The position numbers were made by a program, and so were the translations under genes. Shown here one piece after another: positions 42,760 through 51,400 of a stretch of 64,000 nucleotides of DNA. Location: contig NZ_CP033219.1 in NCBI RefSeq assembly GCF_004006175.1, forward strand, positions 1,674,001 to 1,738,000, read 5' to 3'. Origin of the DNA: Parasedimentitalea marina. Lineage in GTDB: Bacteria; Pseudomonadota; Alphaproteobacteria; Rhodobacterales; Rhodobacteraceae. How positions within the stretch are numbered: position 1 is the first letter of the stretch; every line of letters starts with the position of its first letter. The notes under the pieces were generated by a model. The model saw nothing but the letters and a program-made list of their open reading frames with translations. It was not told the origin of the DNA and made no database searches.

Positions 42760-43256
42760 CGCTCGACTTTGCAAAGTGCTCTATCTGCGCATAGCTGTCC
42801 TTGGAGCCGATGGCAGCGAATGGCCGCATAATGTTATGGTTCCCCCTAATATCGCTTTCTAGTTCCAGCATTAGAAATGGCGTACTAAATTTCCCTACCG
42901 CCATGATTTAAAACAACCTTTCTATATCTAGAAAGTCGTCACCGAACAAAAAAGGCGACTTTCTAGTTCCAAGGTGCAAAAGTCGCTGTAATTATGAGCG
43001 TTTGAAGTATCGGAGAAGGGCACTAGCCTTATTATTATGGCGCTCTGGGACGCTGGTGGAATTTGCAGAGTTTGGTGTCCCAATATCGGCCTATTGGCGT
43101 TTAAAGCCTGTTTTGAGCCTTTTTGAAAGACACGCGTCCAATCTGCCCTGGTCACGCTCGGTTGCCTCAAACGCCCTTGTTTTTAAGACTCTATCCGGCT
43201 TCTTCCGCCATCTTCCGGGCTCTTCCGGTTACTGCAATAACAAGTGTCCAACAACA
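42760..43256 (+). repeat. Conserved Mu-like left end, copy 2 (left end of prophage A)
   Basis: Homologous to 3940-4522. It includes CTTTCTAGTTCC (42856-42867), the 11-bp stem-loop (42928-42966), a block around GTGGAATTTGCAGAGTTTGGTG, and the terminal CTTCCGG-rich repeats, ending CAACAACA at 43256. Between 42564 and 42760 I see nothing clear. This is the presumed transposase-binding end. Confidence 0.8.
42928..42966. repeat. Stem-loop in left end, copy 2
   Basis: Arms CTAGAAAGTCG (42928-42938) and CGACTTTCTAG (42956-42966), loop 17 nt, matching 4194-4232. Confidence 0.8.
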
Positions 43257-43261
43257 AGCGC
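43257..43261. other. Target-site duplication AGCGC, left-end side of prophage A
   Basis: Directly follows the CA end at 43256 and equals 4534-4538. Removing prophage A restores TTTGGATATCGAGCGC followed by TGAGACATC. Confidence 0.75.
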
Positions 43262-43272
43262 TGAGACATCTT

Positions 43273-43560
43273 CTAAAAGCCGCTGTTCGTCTCTGGCCGC
43301 AAGGGCAATCCATCGGGCACCGGCACGTCGTGGGCCACTAACCACTCTCGGATAGCAGTCCAGCGATCCTGGATCATTGGTAGGCACCGATATTCATCCA
43401 ACCGCCCAACCTCACGCAACAGGGCAGCTTCCCATTGGAGTTTGAACTCTAGCCGGTGAGACTTAGCCCAGCTTTGGAACGCGGCGCGCCAGGCGTCGTG
43501 GTCCGCTGCCTCTAGGGTCTCGTACAAGTCATAAGGGATAGTTCGGGGCCAGTCGGGCAT
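43273..43560 (-). CDS. Hypothetical 95-aa protein in the non-prophage gap
   Basis: Not recognised. It is rich in Trp and charged residues (DHDAWRAAFQSWAKSHR, IQDRWTAIREWLVAHDVP) and has AGAGGA before its ATG at 43560. It lies in the roughly 490 bp between prophages A and B. It may be the remains of the original host locus, or cargo of an older element. Confidence 0.5.
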   Translation of the reverse strand: MPDWPRTIPYDLYETLEAADHDAWRAAFQSWAKSHRLEFKLQWEAALLREVGRLDEYRCLPMIQDRWTAIREWLVAHDVPVPDGLPLRPETNSGF

Positions 43561-43777
43561 GTTGTCCTCTCAGGGTTGGATAACAGATGTGTCGCAGTTG
43601 GCAGGAACGCAAGGCCCAGAAGATTTCGCTTGGGCGCAATTGGTGCCAGGCGTATTGGAACGAGATAGTTGCAATGACCGAGCAGGCGGCGGCGAAAACC
43701 GATTAGAAAGCCACCGCGAAGAAGTTCTTAAACAGTCTTTGAAAGGCCTGTAGGACAGAGTCCGCCTGACTTAAGTG

Positions 43778-44485
43778 TTACCGAGGTCCATCGATCCATA
43801 GCCAGCTGAGATTTTCATATTTTATCCATTCGCTGTTGAAGTAAGCCACATCGACGACGATGCAGATCAGACCAATGGGCAGAATGATTTCGAAGAGTAA
43901 ATAACCTACAAATGCTGGATAACCGATCAAATTGTGAAATAGTTGCCGCGCCAACTTCCAATACATGTATTTGGAATATGAGAGAATTTGCAGCCTCGCC
44001 TCTTCCATGACGCGAATAGCTTCAGACATCCTTTCATCCTGCGACAAAGTGCTGTTCTCATCTTGGAAAATGTCATGAATACTCTCAGACACTTCTACTA
44101 CTTGATCGTTCGGTTGATAGTAAGGTTCCTTAAATTTAGCCATCTTGCGTACAGTGAATTTGCAAGCTGGTACTTTCAATATGTTGATGACGTTCGAATT
44201 TAGTGACATCACATCAGTCAACTTGTGAGCGCTTCCGATCCAGTTCTTTTGCCAAGTCATGAAGAAGACATCTGAAATCAGGTTTATTGCGTACCGAACA
44301 AACAGCAAAGCAGTTACCCAAAACAGGGTTGTGGTGACATACTCTGGCTTGAGCTTGATGTTGACCGCTGTTTCGGCCATTGGGGCCAAATCAATATCAA
44401 ATATGTATATTGATAAGAATGCTGTCGCTGATACGAAAAATGATGTTTGGCGTTTCAGAGTCAGCGTACTCAGTGGTTTTTCCAT
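43778..44485 (-). CDS. Right-end cargo: polytopic membrane protein (235 aa)
   Basis: Not recognised. Hydrophobic segments lie near 14-32, 49-72 and 190-215. Between them is a charged region with a coiled-coil-like stretch (ERMSEAIRVMEEARLQI). A/T-rich. It occupies the place of the unrelated single-pass protein 4626-5414 in prophage A, between the right end and the modification genes. Confidence 0.7.
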   Translation of the reverse strand: MEKPLSTLTLKRQTSFFVSATAFLSIYIFDIDLAPMAETAVNIKLKPEYVTTTLFWVTALLFVRYAINLISDVFFMTWQKNWIGSAHKLTDVMSLNSNVINILKVPACKFTVRKMAKFKEPYYQPNDQVVEVSESIHDIFQDENSTLSQDERMSEAIRVMEEARLQILSYSKYMYWKLARQLFHNLIGYPAFVGYLLFEIILPIGLICIVVDVAYFNSEWIKYENLSWLWIDGPR

Positions 44486-44600
44486 CGGTTCCTCAATTTC
44501 ATATTGGCTAAGTTGACTAGTGGCCTGCTGGCTTCAGAAAAACACAGAATAGAAAAACTTAATTTGCGCTGAATCTCCAGGCACACTTTAAACGCAAGTG

Positions 44601-44622
44601 GAACGGGGTTTAAACCCCGTTC
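44601..44622. repeat. 22-bp perfect palindrome downstream of the modification cassette
   Basis: An 11-bp arm GAACGGGGTTT meets its exact complement with no loop. It lies 45 bp after the formyltransferase stop. There is no T-run on the minus strand, so it is either a loop-poor terminator working from the plus side or a protein-binding site. Near it are two imperfect copies of a CACTT-type AAACGCA motif. Confidence 0.6.
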
Positions 44623-44666
44623 AAAAGCTCCTTTTTCAACGCTTCAAACGCACTTGCCCTAGGGCG

Positions 44667-45224
44667 TCACCGTGCCAATGCTTGCACGGCTTCTGCCAAT
44701 AGATCTGCCCCCATTGGTGCCAGCGCCCGCCTCCACAGCCCCATCGCCGTTTCACCGGGCAGGATCTGCACTTGGTCCTGGAGCCTTCGCCCGTTGGCAA
44801 TGACCGCCGGTCCGCCGTCAATTGCATCCGTCAGCCAGTAGACGGTGCCGCCGGTAAACCGCGCGTCGTCTGCCAGGCAATCGCGGATGGCGTTACGGCC
44901 CTTGTAGGCGGGGAGAATAGACGGGTGGTAGCCGATAGCCCCCAGCCGGGCCCATTCAATGAACCAGCCCGGCACAATGCGGAAGGAGTGGGCAGATATA
45001 ACCAGATCCGGACGCCAGGGCAGATCAGCCGACAACAGGGGCAGGGCGCGCGGCTTGACCGTGCACGGCAGCTCCAGGTCCTTGGCGGCGCGGGCAGCCA
45101 GACGGTCCTCAGGCTCAGTTATCAACGCTGTTGCAACTCCTTCGGCATCAAGGCGTCGCAGGGTCTCGGCAGCAAGCCAGGAACAGCCAATCACGGCCAC
45201 GCGGAACTGATTGTTACTCGACAT
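44667..45224 (-). CDS. Formyltransferase-fold protein in the com cassette (185 aa)
   Basis: Resembles the N10-formyl-tetrahydrofolate transferase domain of PurN/Fmt proteins: a Rossmann-like start VAVIGCSWLAAETL, then the active-site loop GYHPSILPAYKGRNAI near 108-123 and TGGTVYWLTDAIDGGP near 134-149. These hold the catalytic His and Asp, but the usual catalytic Asn two residues before the His is Gly. The tRNA-binding C-terminal domain of true Fmt is missing. Its ATG overlaps the ABC-GNAT stop by 11 nt, so the two are co-translated. I infer action on a base modification rather than tRNA. Confidence 0.8.
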   Translation of the reverse strand: MSSNNQFRVAVIGCSWLAAETLRRLDAEGVATALITEPEDRLAARAAKDLELPCTVKPRALPLLSADLPWRPDLVISAHSFRIVPGWFIEWARLGAIGYHPSILPAYKGRNAIRDCLADDARFTGGTVYWLTDAIDGGPAVIANGRRLQDQVQILPGETAMGLWRRALAPMGADLLAEAVQALAR

Positions 45225-46290
45225 AGCGAAACCCCTGTACTGCTCGGAAATGCCCGCCTAAGCGACCTTTGATGCCGCTGGACTTGGCGGATGATTTTTG
45301 GCCGAGATTGGCTGAGGTTTGTGCCCAAAGCGGTTGCGCCCTGAGCGCCGTGGCAAGGCCGGGATGGGACGTGTGGAACAGGGTGGGCAAGGGGCGTTGA
45401 TAGCGGTTCACACCGCGCCGCCACAAGGCGCACAGCTCATTTAGGAACCGCAGCCCCAGCCCTGCTCCTTGCCATTCGGGCATGATAACAAGGCGGCAGG
45501 CGCGGGCCTCAACCAGCCCCGGTCTAGGGCTGAAACAGATATGCGCCACGGGTTCGTTGTCGACAAAGCCGACGTAGTAATCAGCGGCCACCATGCGGGG
45601 CAGCTTCAGGTAGTGATGCGGCTCAAACAGGGGCCAGTAGGAACCATCGGTTTTGTGAATGTCCATTGTGAGGCGCGGGGGCCGTCGAAGACGCCTCCAT
45701 TTGAATTCGGCGCTACGGGTATCAATGACCCAATCGGGCTGCAGCCATTGCACAACGTCGTCGTGGCAAGTGACGCCGACAAACTGACCTCCGGTGCGCC
45801 GCCAGGCCTTGGCAAATGCCGCCGCGCCAATCCGGGCCACGCGGCGATCAATTGTCGATGTGAACTCGTCCACAACGGCCAGCTTTGGCTTGTCACACAG
45901 CAGGCGGGCGAGGTTGGCGCGGAACTGTTCGCCGTTGGATAACAGCCCATGCGGGCGCAGCCAGCTCGGGACCGATCCGAGCCCAACGGCGGCCAGGGCA
46001 GCCGTGACACTGTCCATTTCAGCGTCTGGGGCAATGGCCTCTATAATGGCCTGGTCTATGGGCCACTTTGGGTCGCGGGTGATAGCCTTGCCAAAGAGCG
46101 CGCGCCCGAGTGAGGTTTTTCCGGTACCAGACGGCCCAACAATGAGGCCGACGCCCCAAGGCTGTGCGTTTAAATCGGCTTCAACGGTCAATTTAAAGTC
46201 GGCGTCGCCTTCGACATTGAACATGCTGGAGACCCGCGCGGCACGGTAGGTTTCAGGAATGGGCGATTTGTGGTGGATCTCGACCTTCAT
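45214..46290 (-). CDS. ABC-ATPase fused to a Mom-like GNAT acyltransferase (358 aa)
   Basis: Residues 1-195 are an ABC-type ATPase without membrane part: Walker A GPSGTGKTS (52-60), signature LSNGEQ (117-122), Walker B LAVVDE (137-142) and switch His in TCHDD (174-178). Residues 205-358 are a GNAT domain with the cofactor loop MPEWQGAGLG (270-279). This matches the class described as ABC-type ATPase fused to a predicted acetyltransferase. Mu Mom is also a GNAT protein. Its place behind com argues for a mom-like DNA modification role. Start overlaps the preceding stop (ATGA). Confidence 0.85.
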   Translation of the reverse strand: MKVEIHHKSPIPETYRAARVSSMFNVEGDADFKLTVEADLNAQPWGVGLIVGPSGTGKTSLGRALFGKAITRDPKWPIDQAIIEAIAPDAEMDSVTAALAAVGLGSVPSWLRPHGLLSNGEQFRANLARLLCDKPKLAVVDEFTSTIDRRVARIGAAAFAKAWRRTGGQFVGVTCHDDVVQWLQPDWVIDTRSAEFKWRRLRRPPRLTMDIHKTDGSYWPLFEPHHYLKLPRMVAADYYVGFVDNEPVAHICFSPRPGLVEARACRLVIMPEWQGAGLGLRFLNELCALWRRGVNRYQRPLPTLFHTSHPGLATALRAQPLWAQTSANLGQKSSAKSSGIKGRLGGHFRAVQGFRYVE

Positions 46291-46487
46291 GTGTTCACCA
46301 CCTTGCAGCGGTGCCCGTGGCCGGTCAGCTGTTCAAATAGGGATTTCTGCGCCGGTTCGTCCTGGACCAGGACAATGACGCCGAACTGCTGTTTATAGCG
46401 GTTCCCCTTGGGTATTCCGTGGGTTCCCGGCGGTAGCGGGGGCAGGTTGATTTCTTCGGATTTGGCCACTGGAGCCTTCCTTTCCAT
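46287..46487 (-). CDS. Small protein between com and the ABC-GNAT gene (66 aa)
   Basis: The C-terminal half (FGVIVLVQDEPAQKSLFEQL followed by GHGHRCKVV) looks like a compact alpha/beta unit that I have seen as a small conserved protein beside phage DNA-modification genes; no function known. It overlaps com by about 95 bp in another frame and its stop overlaps the next ATG. In prophage A this gene is absent and com runs directly into the methylase. Confidence 0.65.
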   Translation of the reverse strand: MERKAPVAKSEEINLPPLPPGTHGIPKGNRYKQQFGVIVLVQDEPAQKSLFEQLTGHGHRCKVVNT

Positions 46488-46647
46488 CGCGCTCCTGGCG
46501 CTTGGATAAAGGGCTCTGTTGTGGCCTCAAATGATTGTGTGCCTTGCATCTTGGGCACTTGATGTTGAGCGCGCCGTTTAGGGCATCACTCTCTATTTTA
46601 AATAGCAGTCGGGCACATTGGCCGCAACGCTGGTCTTGCATGGACAA
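46393..46647 (-). CDS. com: Com-like zinc-finger translational activator, prophage B (84 aa)
   Basis: Nearly identical to the prophage A Com over the first 54 residues (CGQC, CPRC finger), with a different, longer tail because the stop is lost where homology ends. Likely TTG start at 46647 with GAGGTGA upstream. It should open translation of the small protein and the ABC-GNAT gene. Confidence 0.85.
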   Translation of the reverse strand: MSMQDQRCGQCARLLFKIESDALNGALNIKCPRCKAHNHLRPQQSPLSKRQERDGKEGSSGQIRRNQPAPATAGNPRNTQGEPL

Positions 46648-46791
46648 GTGGAATCACCTCAGAAAGGCCACACCCTCGCGAGGGGTGGGAGCGGCCATGA
46701 GGAAATGCTGGTCGGCGGGGTTTAGTGTGAATATTAGTCCCCGTGTTAAGGAGTGTTACAGCACCCCTTAGCCTCCCTGTAAGGAGGCGTT
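46471..46791 (-). repeat. Com module shared with prophage A (6314-6632), including the leader hairpins
   Basis: Same order of elements as in A: two hairpins after the fibre stop, the palindrome CCCTCGCGAGGG (46673-46684), a GATTC site (46651-46655) and the Shine-Dalgarno. Only scattered single-base differences. Confidence 0.85.
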
Positions 46792-48412
46792 ACGACGCCG
46801 CCATCAGGAAGCACATCAGCTCGGCGTAGCGCAGGCCCAGGCGATCTCCGTTGGGCTCCTCGACCGCGTATTCCTCGGCGACGATCTCCATGACCGGAAT
46901 GCGGTGTGTGCCGATTTTGGTGCCGTCTTCGTCAACCAGTGGAATGTCAGCCATGACACCCTGTTTGACTGTTTTGGACACCAGCGTTTGAACTGCGACC
47001 CCGTCCACAACTTCAACTTCCATGACGTCAGATGTGATCGTCTCAGTCACTTGCCGCTCAACTTCGCGGGTCTTGGTGACGGTCTTGGTAACAGGTGTGC
47101 GGGTGAACAGGCTGTAGCGGCCTACGTCCAGCCCCTCGGCGTCAAATGCTGCTTCGACGTCCTGGGCGATAAAGCCGCAGTGCAGCCGGGCGGCGTTCTC
47201 GCCCTTGGCCTCGACCGCATCAATCCACTGATAGATACGAGTGCCTGCCATGAGCGAAGCAGCCACCCGTTTTTCCGCATCGTTCAACACCCGAATACCG
47301 TGTTTCAGGCGCTCATCAGAGGACTGAATTGCCGTGTTGGTGGCATAGAAATCATCCCAGCGGAAGGACGCCGTGCCCAGGCTTTGAGCGTCATCTGTAC
47401 CGGGGTGAATATGACCGTCGTACCTGATCCGCAGCCTTTCCACCGGGTCAGCGGCAGAGGACGTAAAGAACGACATTCCGACCTGTGTAGACCCATCCTG
47501 AACAGATCGAATAGAGGCATCCCGCGACCCGACACCGTTGCGGCTGGGATCAAGTGAAAGCTGCACAACGCCGTCGCTGGAGTGCCTGCGCAGTGCCAAA
47601 TGCGCGGCACTGTCGCTCTTAACGGTGACGGCTGAACCAGCAATTGGCGCAACGCCGACGCCCAGCCCATCGGAGGTCAACTTTAGACCCTCGACCCCTT
47701 CTACCCGCCAACTATGGCTGGTCGCACCAAGAGCCCCCAGTCTCATCTCATAATCGATTGAGACACTCGCTCCGGCATCATCCCGTGTGGCCATTCGGAA
47801 CACATCGGTCCAACGAAGAAAGCGAGTGCGTTGGTGGCTCGCCGGGTCGTCACTATTGCTGAGGTCCATAACGGGTGAAGGACCAACCACGTTGACAGCA
47901 GAAAACGACGCTACAGCCGGTGTCGCTTGCCCAATCGGGGTATCTTCCAATGCAAGCATTTCTGCCCGGTCAGTGAACAGCTTGATGATATCCGTGCCAC
48001 CGGCGACCAAGGCCCAGTTGTTGTCGCCGATGCGGCGCGCGCCGCTGTCCAGGTCCGCAAGGAACCGCCAGCCTGGTGCGCCCAAAGTGCCATCTGGGAA
48101 CTTACCCTGGCCCGCGCCGTCGTAGATCGACTGGTAATTGGTGATCAGCGATTGGACCGACGCCACCAGGGCAATGTCCAGGCTGTTGGTGGGAAAGATC
48201 GCATAGGCCTGCGGCGAGGCTGTTGCCCCCTGATAAGCAGTGCCCAGTGTGAGGGAGGCGGCATCCGTAATGCTCTCGATTTCATAGAGCCGGCCATCGG
48301 GGCCGACAAAACCCCAGCCGTTTTGCAATGCACCAAACCAGCCGGTGCCGGTCCCGGTGACAAGGGTTGCGCCGTTGGTGACGCTGACAGTGCCGGTGCT
48401 GTACCATGACAT
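46790..48412 (-). CDS. Tail fibre with C-terminal S74 self-cleaving chaperone (540 aa)
   Basis: The N-terminal part (SWYSTGTVSVTNG, WFGALQNGWGF) is a fibre attachment/beta-rich region. From about 360 the S74 (endosialidase-type) chaperone begins: AIQSSDERLKHGI holds the Ser cleavage motif, then GFIAQDVEAAFDAEG and the final LGLRYAELMCFLMAA. The chaperone trimerises the fibre and cuts itself off. A TKTVTKTREVERQVTETIT stretch is inserted in the chaperone. Last tail gene, directly before com. Confidence 0.9.
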   Translation of the reverse strand: MSWYSTGTVSVTNGATLVTGTGTGWFGALQNGWGFVGPDGRLYEIESITDAASLTLGTAYQGATASPQAYAIFPTNSLDIALVASVQSLITNYQSIYDGAGQGKFPDGTLGAPGWRFLADLDSGARRIGDNNWALVAGGTDIIKLFTDRAEMLALEDTPIGQATPAVASFSAVNVVGPSPVMDLSNSDDPASHQRTRFLRWTDVFRMATRDDAGASVSIDYEMRLGALGATSHSWRVEGVEGLKLTSDGLGVGVAPIAGSAVTVKSDSAAHLALRRHSSDGVVQLSLDPSRNGVGSRDASIRSVQDGSTQVGMSFFTSSAADPVERLRIRYDGHIHPGTDDAQSLGTASFRWDDFYATNTAIQSSDERLKHGIRVLNDAEKRVAASLMAGTRIYQWIDAVEAKGENAARLHCGFIAQDVEAAFDAEGLDVGRYSLFTRTPVTKTVTKTREVERQVTETITSDVMEVEVVDGVAVQTLVSKTVKQGVMADIPLVDEDGTKIGTHRIPVMEIVAEEYAVEEPNGDRLGLRYAELMCFLMAAS

Positions 48413-48424
48413 AATTTGTATCCC

Positions 48425-51400
48425 CTATGTGACTTGGAAAACCGTCCACTCGACGGTTGGATTGTTTAAATAAACGCCGCCCTGAGTGTCGAGCTGGATG
48501 CGCATAAAGACCCGTTGATCGGTGCCGCTGGACCAATGTGGCTTGACCAGATTTGCCGGATCGCGCTGCCAGACCAGATTGGGTTGGGTGTTCGGGTAGC
48601 CGAACCAGCGCGCGCCGGGCTGCAGGCTGGCGTTCAAGCTCCAGAAGCTGTTGTAAGGATCAAGCCCACTGGGGCCATTGCCGCCTGAATTTATGGCCGC
48701 GACGACAACCAGGGCCGCAGTGCTGGCCTGCCATACATCGTCGCGGCCAACCTTGATGCCGGTGTTCACAAAGTTCCAAACATAGCCGTTGCTATGGGTG
48801 CCGGAGGCGGTGAAAGACCCCTGCGCCAGCACCATTTGCCGAGAAACGACAATCCCGGCCGCCTTCAATAGACCGTTTACAAAATCCAGTTTTAGACCAC
48901 TTGTGGGAATGCCGTTGCTGTCCTCGGAATAGCCGTCGCTTACGATCTGATCAGCGATTTGCAAACGGCCCACTTTGCCCCGGCCAATATGGACATTCGG
49001 CATGTGAACGCCTGCGGGCAGCAGCACTCCGTCCACTTCGGTGTCCTCGGTATAGACCACAAATGGGGCCAAACGATTGCCGCCCCCTGGTCCAACAATG
49101 GCGAACATGTCAGAGACAAAGGCCACCTCGGTTGAAGGCACCCCGGCGGCGTCCAACTCTGAGCGTAAAGTCATGCCACTGACCACGCCGTTGTTGTCAA
49201 TTCGCAGTGTATATTCTGCCTGGACGCCGTCGATAGCGGACGTCACTTCAGCGATAGAGGCCGTGTGCTGGCCCTGCGTGGTTGTAAGTTCAGTCAGGGC
49301 CGTGGCCTGGCTGGACACTGCGCCCTCAGTCGTCGCAACACGGGTGGTAATCTGCTGCAGGGCGCTGGCCTGACCGTCGAGGCCCGACTCTGCATCTTCC
49401 AACCGGGAATTCAGGCCCAACGCATAGGTCGACAGGGCGTCCACCAAGGCTTCCGTTGCGGTGACACGCGATGTGACGGCCAACAGCGCGTCGGCACTGG
49501 CCGAGATGCTTCCTTGCGTGGCAGTCACATCAAGCTGCAACTGGTGCACGGCGCGCGCGGTGCCGCTGGCGCTGTCCACGGCCACCCGGTTCAGCTCGAC
49601 AATAGCGCTGTCGGCCTCGCCAGCCTGTACCTGCAAAGTCGAGATTGACGCGGCGAGGGCAGCGGCTTCACTGCTGCGCACAGAGGTTTCCGTCTCAATC
49701 AGGGCTGTGTTGCCATCAATCGCTGCACCCAGTGTTGTCACGATTTCAGCCGTGGCAACGCGGCCCTCAGTGACCAGGGCGCGCATGTCCTGGCTGGCGT
49801 AGGCAATATCCTGACGCCAAATTTCCCGGTTTTCATATTGCTGCAGTAACAAGGCCAGAGTCGCGGCATTCCCGGCCTCAGCCGCTTCCATCAGGGCACG
49901 GGTATCCGCCACTGTCTGGGTGATCTGCGGCCCGTTCAGGGTTTCAATAGTGACCTCTGCCGACTGCAGGCGCGAGGCCACACCATCAAACTCGGCTGTG
50001 TCGACCTTAAGTTCGATTGCAGCGTTGGCCGCATCGATCTGCACCCAGGCACTGGAAAGGCTGACCGTCAGGCCATCCACGGTGACCTGATCGGCCTTGA
50101 GCGCAATTGCGGCTTCAGCGGCGTCCAGATCAATCATGACCTGATTAACCTGGACTTGCAGCGCTGCGACCAAGGGGATTTGGGTGGGGTCCAGCAGGGC
50201 ATCCGTCACCACTTGATCGACATAGGCCTGACTGGCGGAAAGGTTGATATTGGCCTCGGCGGCATTCAGGCGGATCTCGACTTCGTTGATCAGGTTTTCA
50301 GCGGCTGAGACGCCGTAAATGCTGACCAGACCTGTTTCGGGATCGGTGATAATGCCAGCGTCGGCAAAGGTGCTTTGAACCTGCGACAGGCGTTCGGTGG
50401 CCCAGAGGATCTGACCGTTGATCACGCCCAAAGCCTGCGCCACAGACCGCTGCTCGATGTCGCGCAATTCCAATTGAGTATCGACGCGCTGGATCTCGCT
50501 TTCCAGCGGTGTAATGCGCGCGGCAATCAGCGCGTTGTCCAGGTTGGCGGCGGCTTCGTTTGCGTCGTCGGTTACGGCCTGCCAGAACTCTGGAGAGAGC
50601 GCGTCCGGACCTAATCGCACGTCTGGTGTGGTGACAGGCAGCCAGGTGGTCCAGTCGGTGTTGCGCTCATTGGAAATGGCCTTGGCCCGCACCTCATAGG
50701 GCCGGTTGGCCAGGGTTTCCAGATTGAATTCCAGCGCAGAGATATCCGACGTGCTGGCAGAGAGCCGCTCGTCTGTGCCGCCAACAATCCGAGCCTGAAA
50801 GGCCAGGGCAGAGGTTGTGCCCTCAAGACCGGCAAGCCAGGTCGCCCGGATTGCCACCCCACGGTCATTGCCGTTTTCGTCCTTCAGGCGGATGCCAGCG
50901 ACGGCAAATCCGGGCACTCCGGCGTCCGGGACCTGCGGCGATCCGGTGACCTGGGGCAGGTCGGGCAGCTCAAACTCCGGATCAGATGCAAAATCATCTG
51001 GGTCCGTTTCCTGCAGACTGACTGCGACATTCAAGGTCCGCAGATCATAGACCACTTCGGTGATTTTGAAGGTCTTCAAGTCATAGCTGTTTGCCTCATT
51101 AGAGAGGCGGATTGTCTGAAGGGGCTGCAGGTGGAAAAAGTCAGGTGGTAGGGAAAACCGGTGACGGCGGAACCGGCGATTGTCGAGCAGCAGGCTATTG
51201 CCAATCTGGCGACATTGTTCAGCCGACGACACCATAGGCAGACGCAACTCAAACAACCGTTGGCGACCATCCTCAATGACCCAATCGTCCTTTATGATGA
51301 TGTCGAGGGGATCTGCGTTCCATAGGGCATTGGGGGAGGGATGGGTGATTGTGACCGCGTTAAAGGTCGTCTCAGCACCGGGGAAGGGTTTGTATTGCTC

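Larger units (their letters stand above)
4539..43256 (-). mobile_element. Complete Mu-like prophage A with P2-type contractile tail
   Basis: Length 38.7 kb, starting TGTAGCC and ending CAACAACA, flanked by AGCGC duplications. It is inserted in reverse: repressor and left end are at high coordinates, com/methylase and right end at low coordinates. Early genes include a transposase A, an ATPase B, Gp16 and Mor. Head genes are Mu-like (gp27, gp28, gp29, F, I, T, gp35, gp36). The tail is P2-like. Cargo lies at both ends and inside the head operon. The frameshifted A and B genes suggest that it cannot transpose by itself, unless these are sequencing errors. Confidence 0.85.

Noticed and set aside
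43659..43680. A second match to the right end of A (GAGATAGTTGCA, 34 nt inside A's end)
   Set aside because: No TG terminus at the matching distance and no further homology. The match at 43749 (TGTAG plus GGACAGA) fits better, but I keep this as the reason for limited confidence in the B end.
43559..43753. Plus-strand 64-aa frame near the edge of prophage B
   Set aside because: It crosses the inferred prophage end, starts inside the ribosome-binding region of the minus-strand 95-aa gene, and resembles nothing.
44667..45224. True methionyl-tRNA formyltransferase
   Set aside because: The C-terminal tRNA-binding domain is missing and the catalytic Asn position is Gly. Host Fmt is about 300 aa. 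The initiator-like tRNA lies in the other prophage, so I do not link them.
46325..46558. Alternative 77-aa frame over com of prophage B, and the N-terminal extension of the methylase frame to 6396
   Set aside because: Both are the same shadow of com read in another frame; starts coupled to the com end are better supported.
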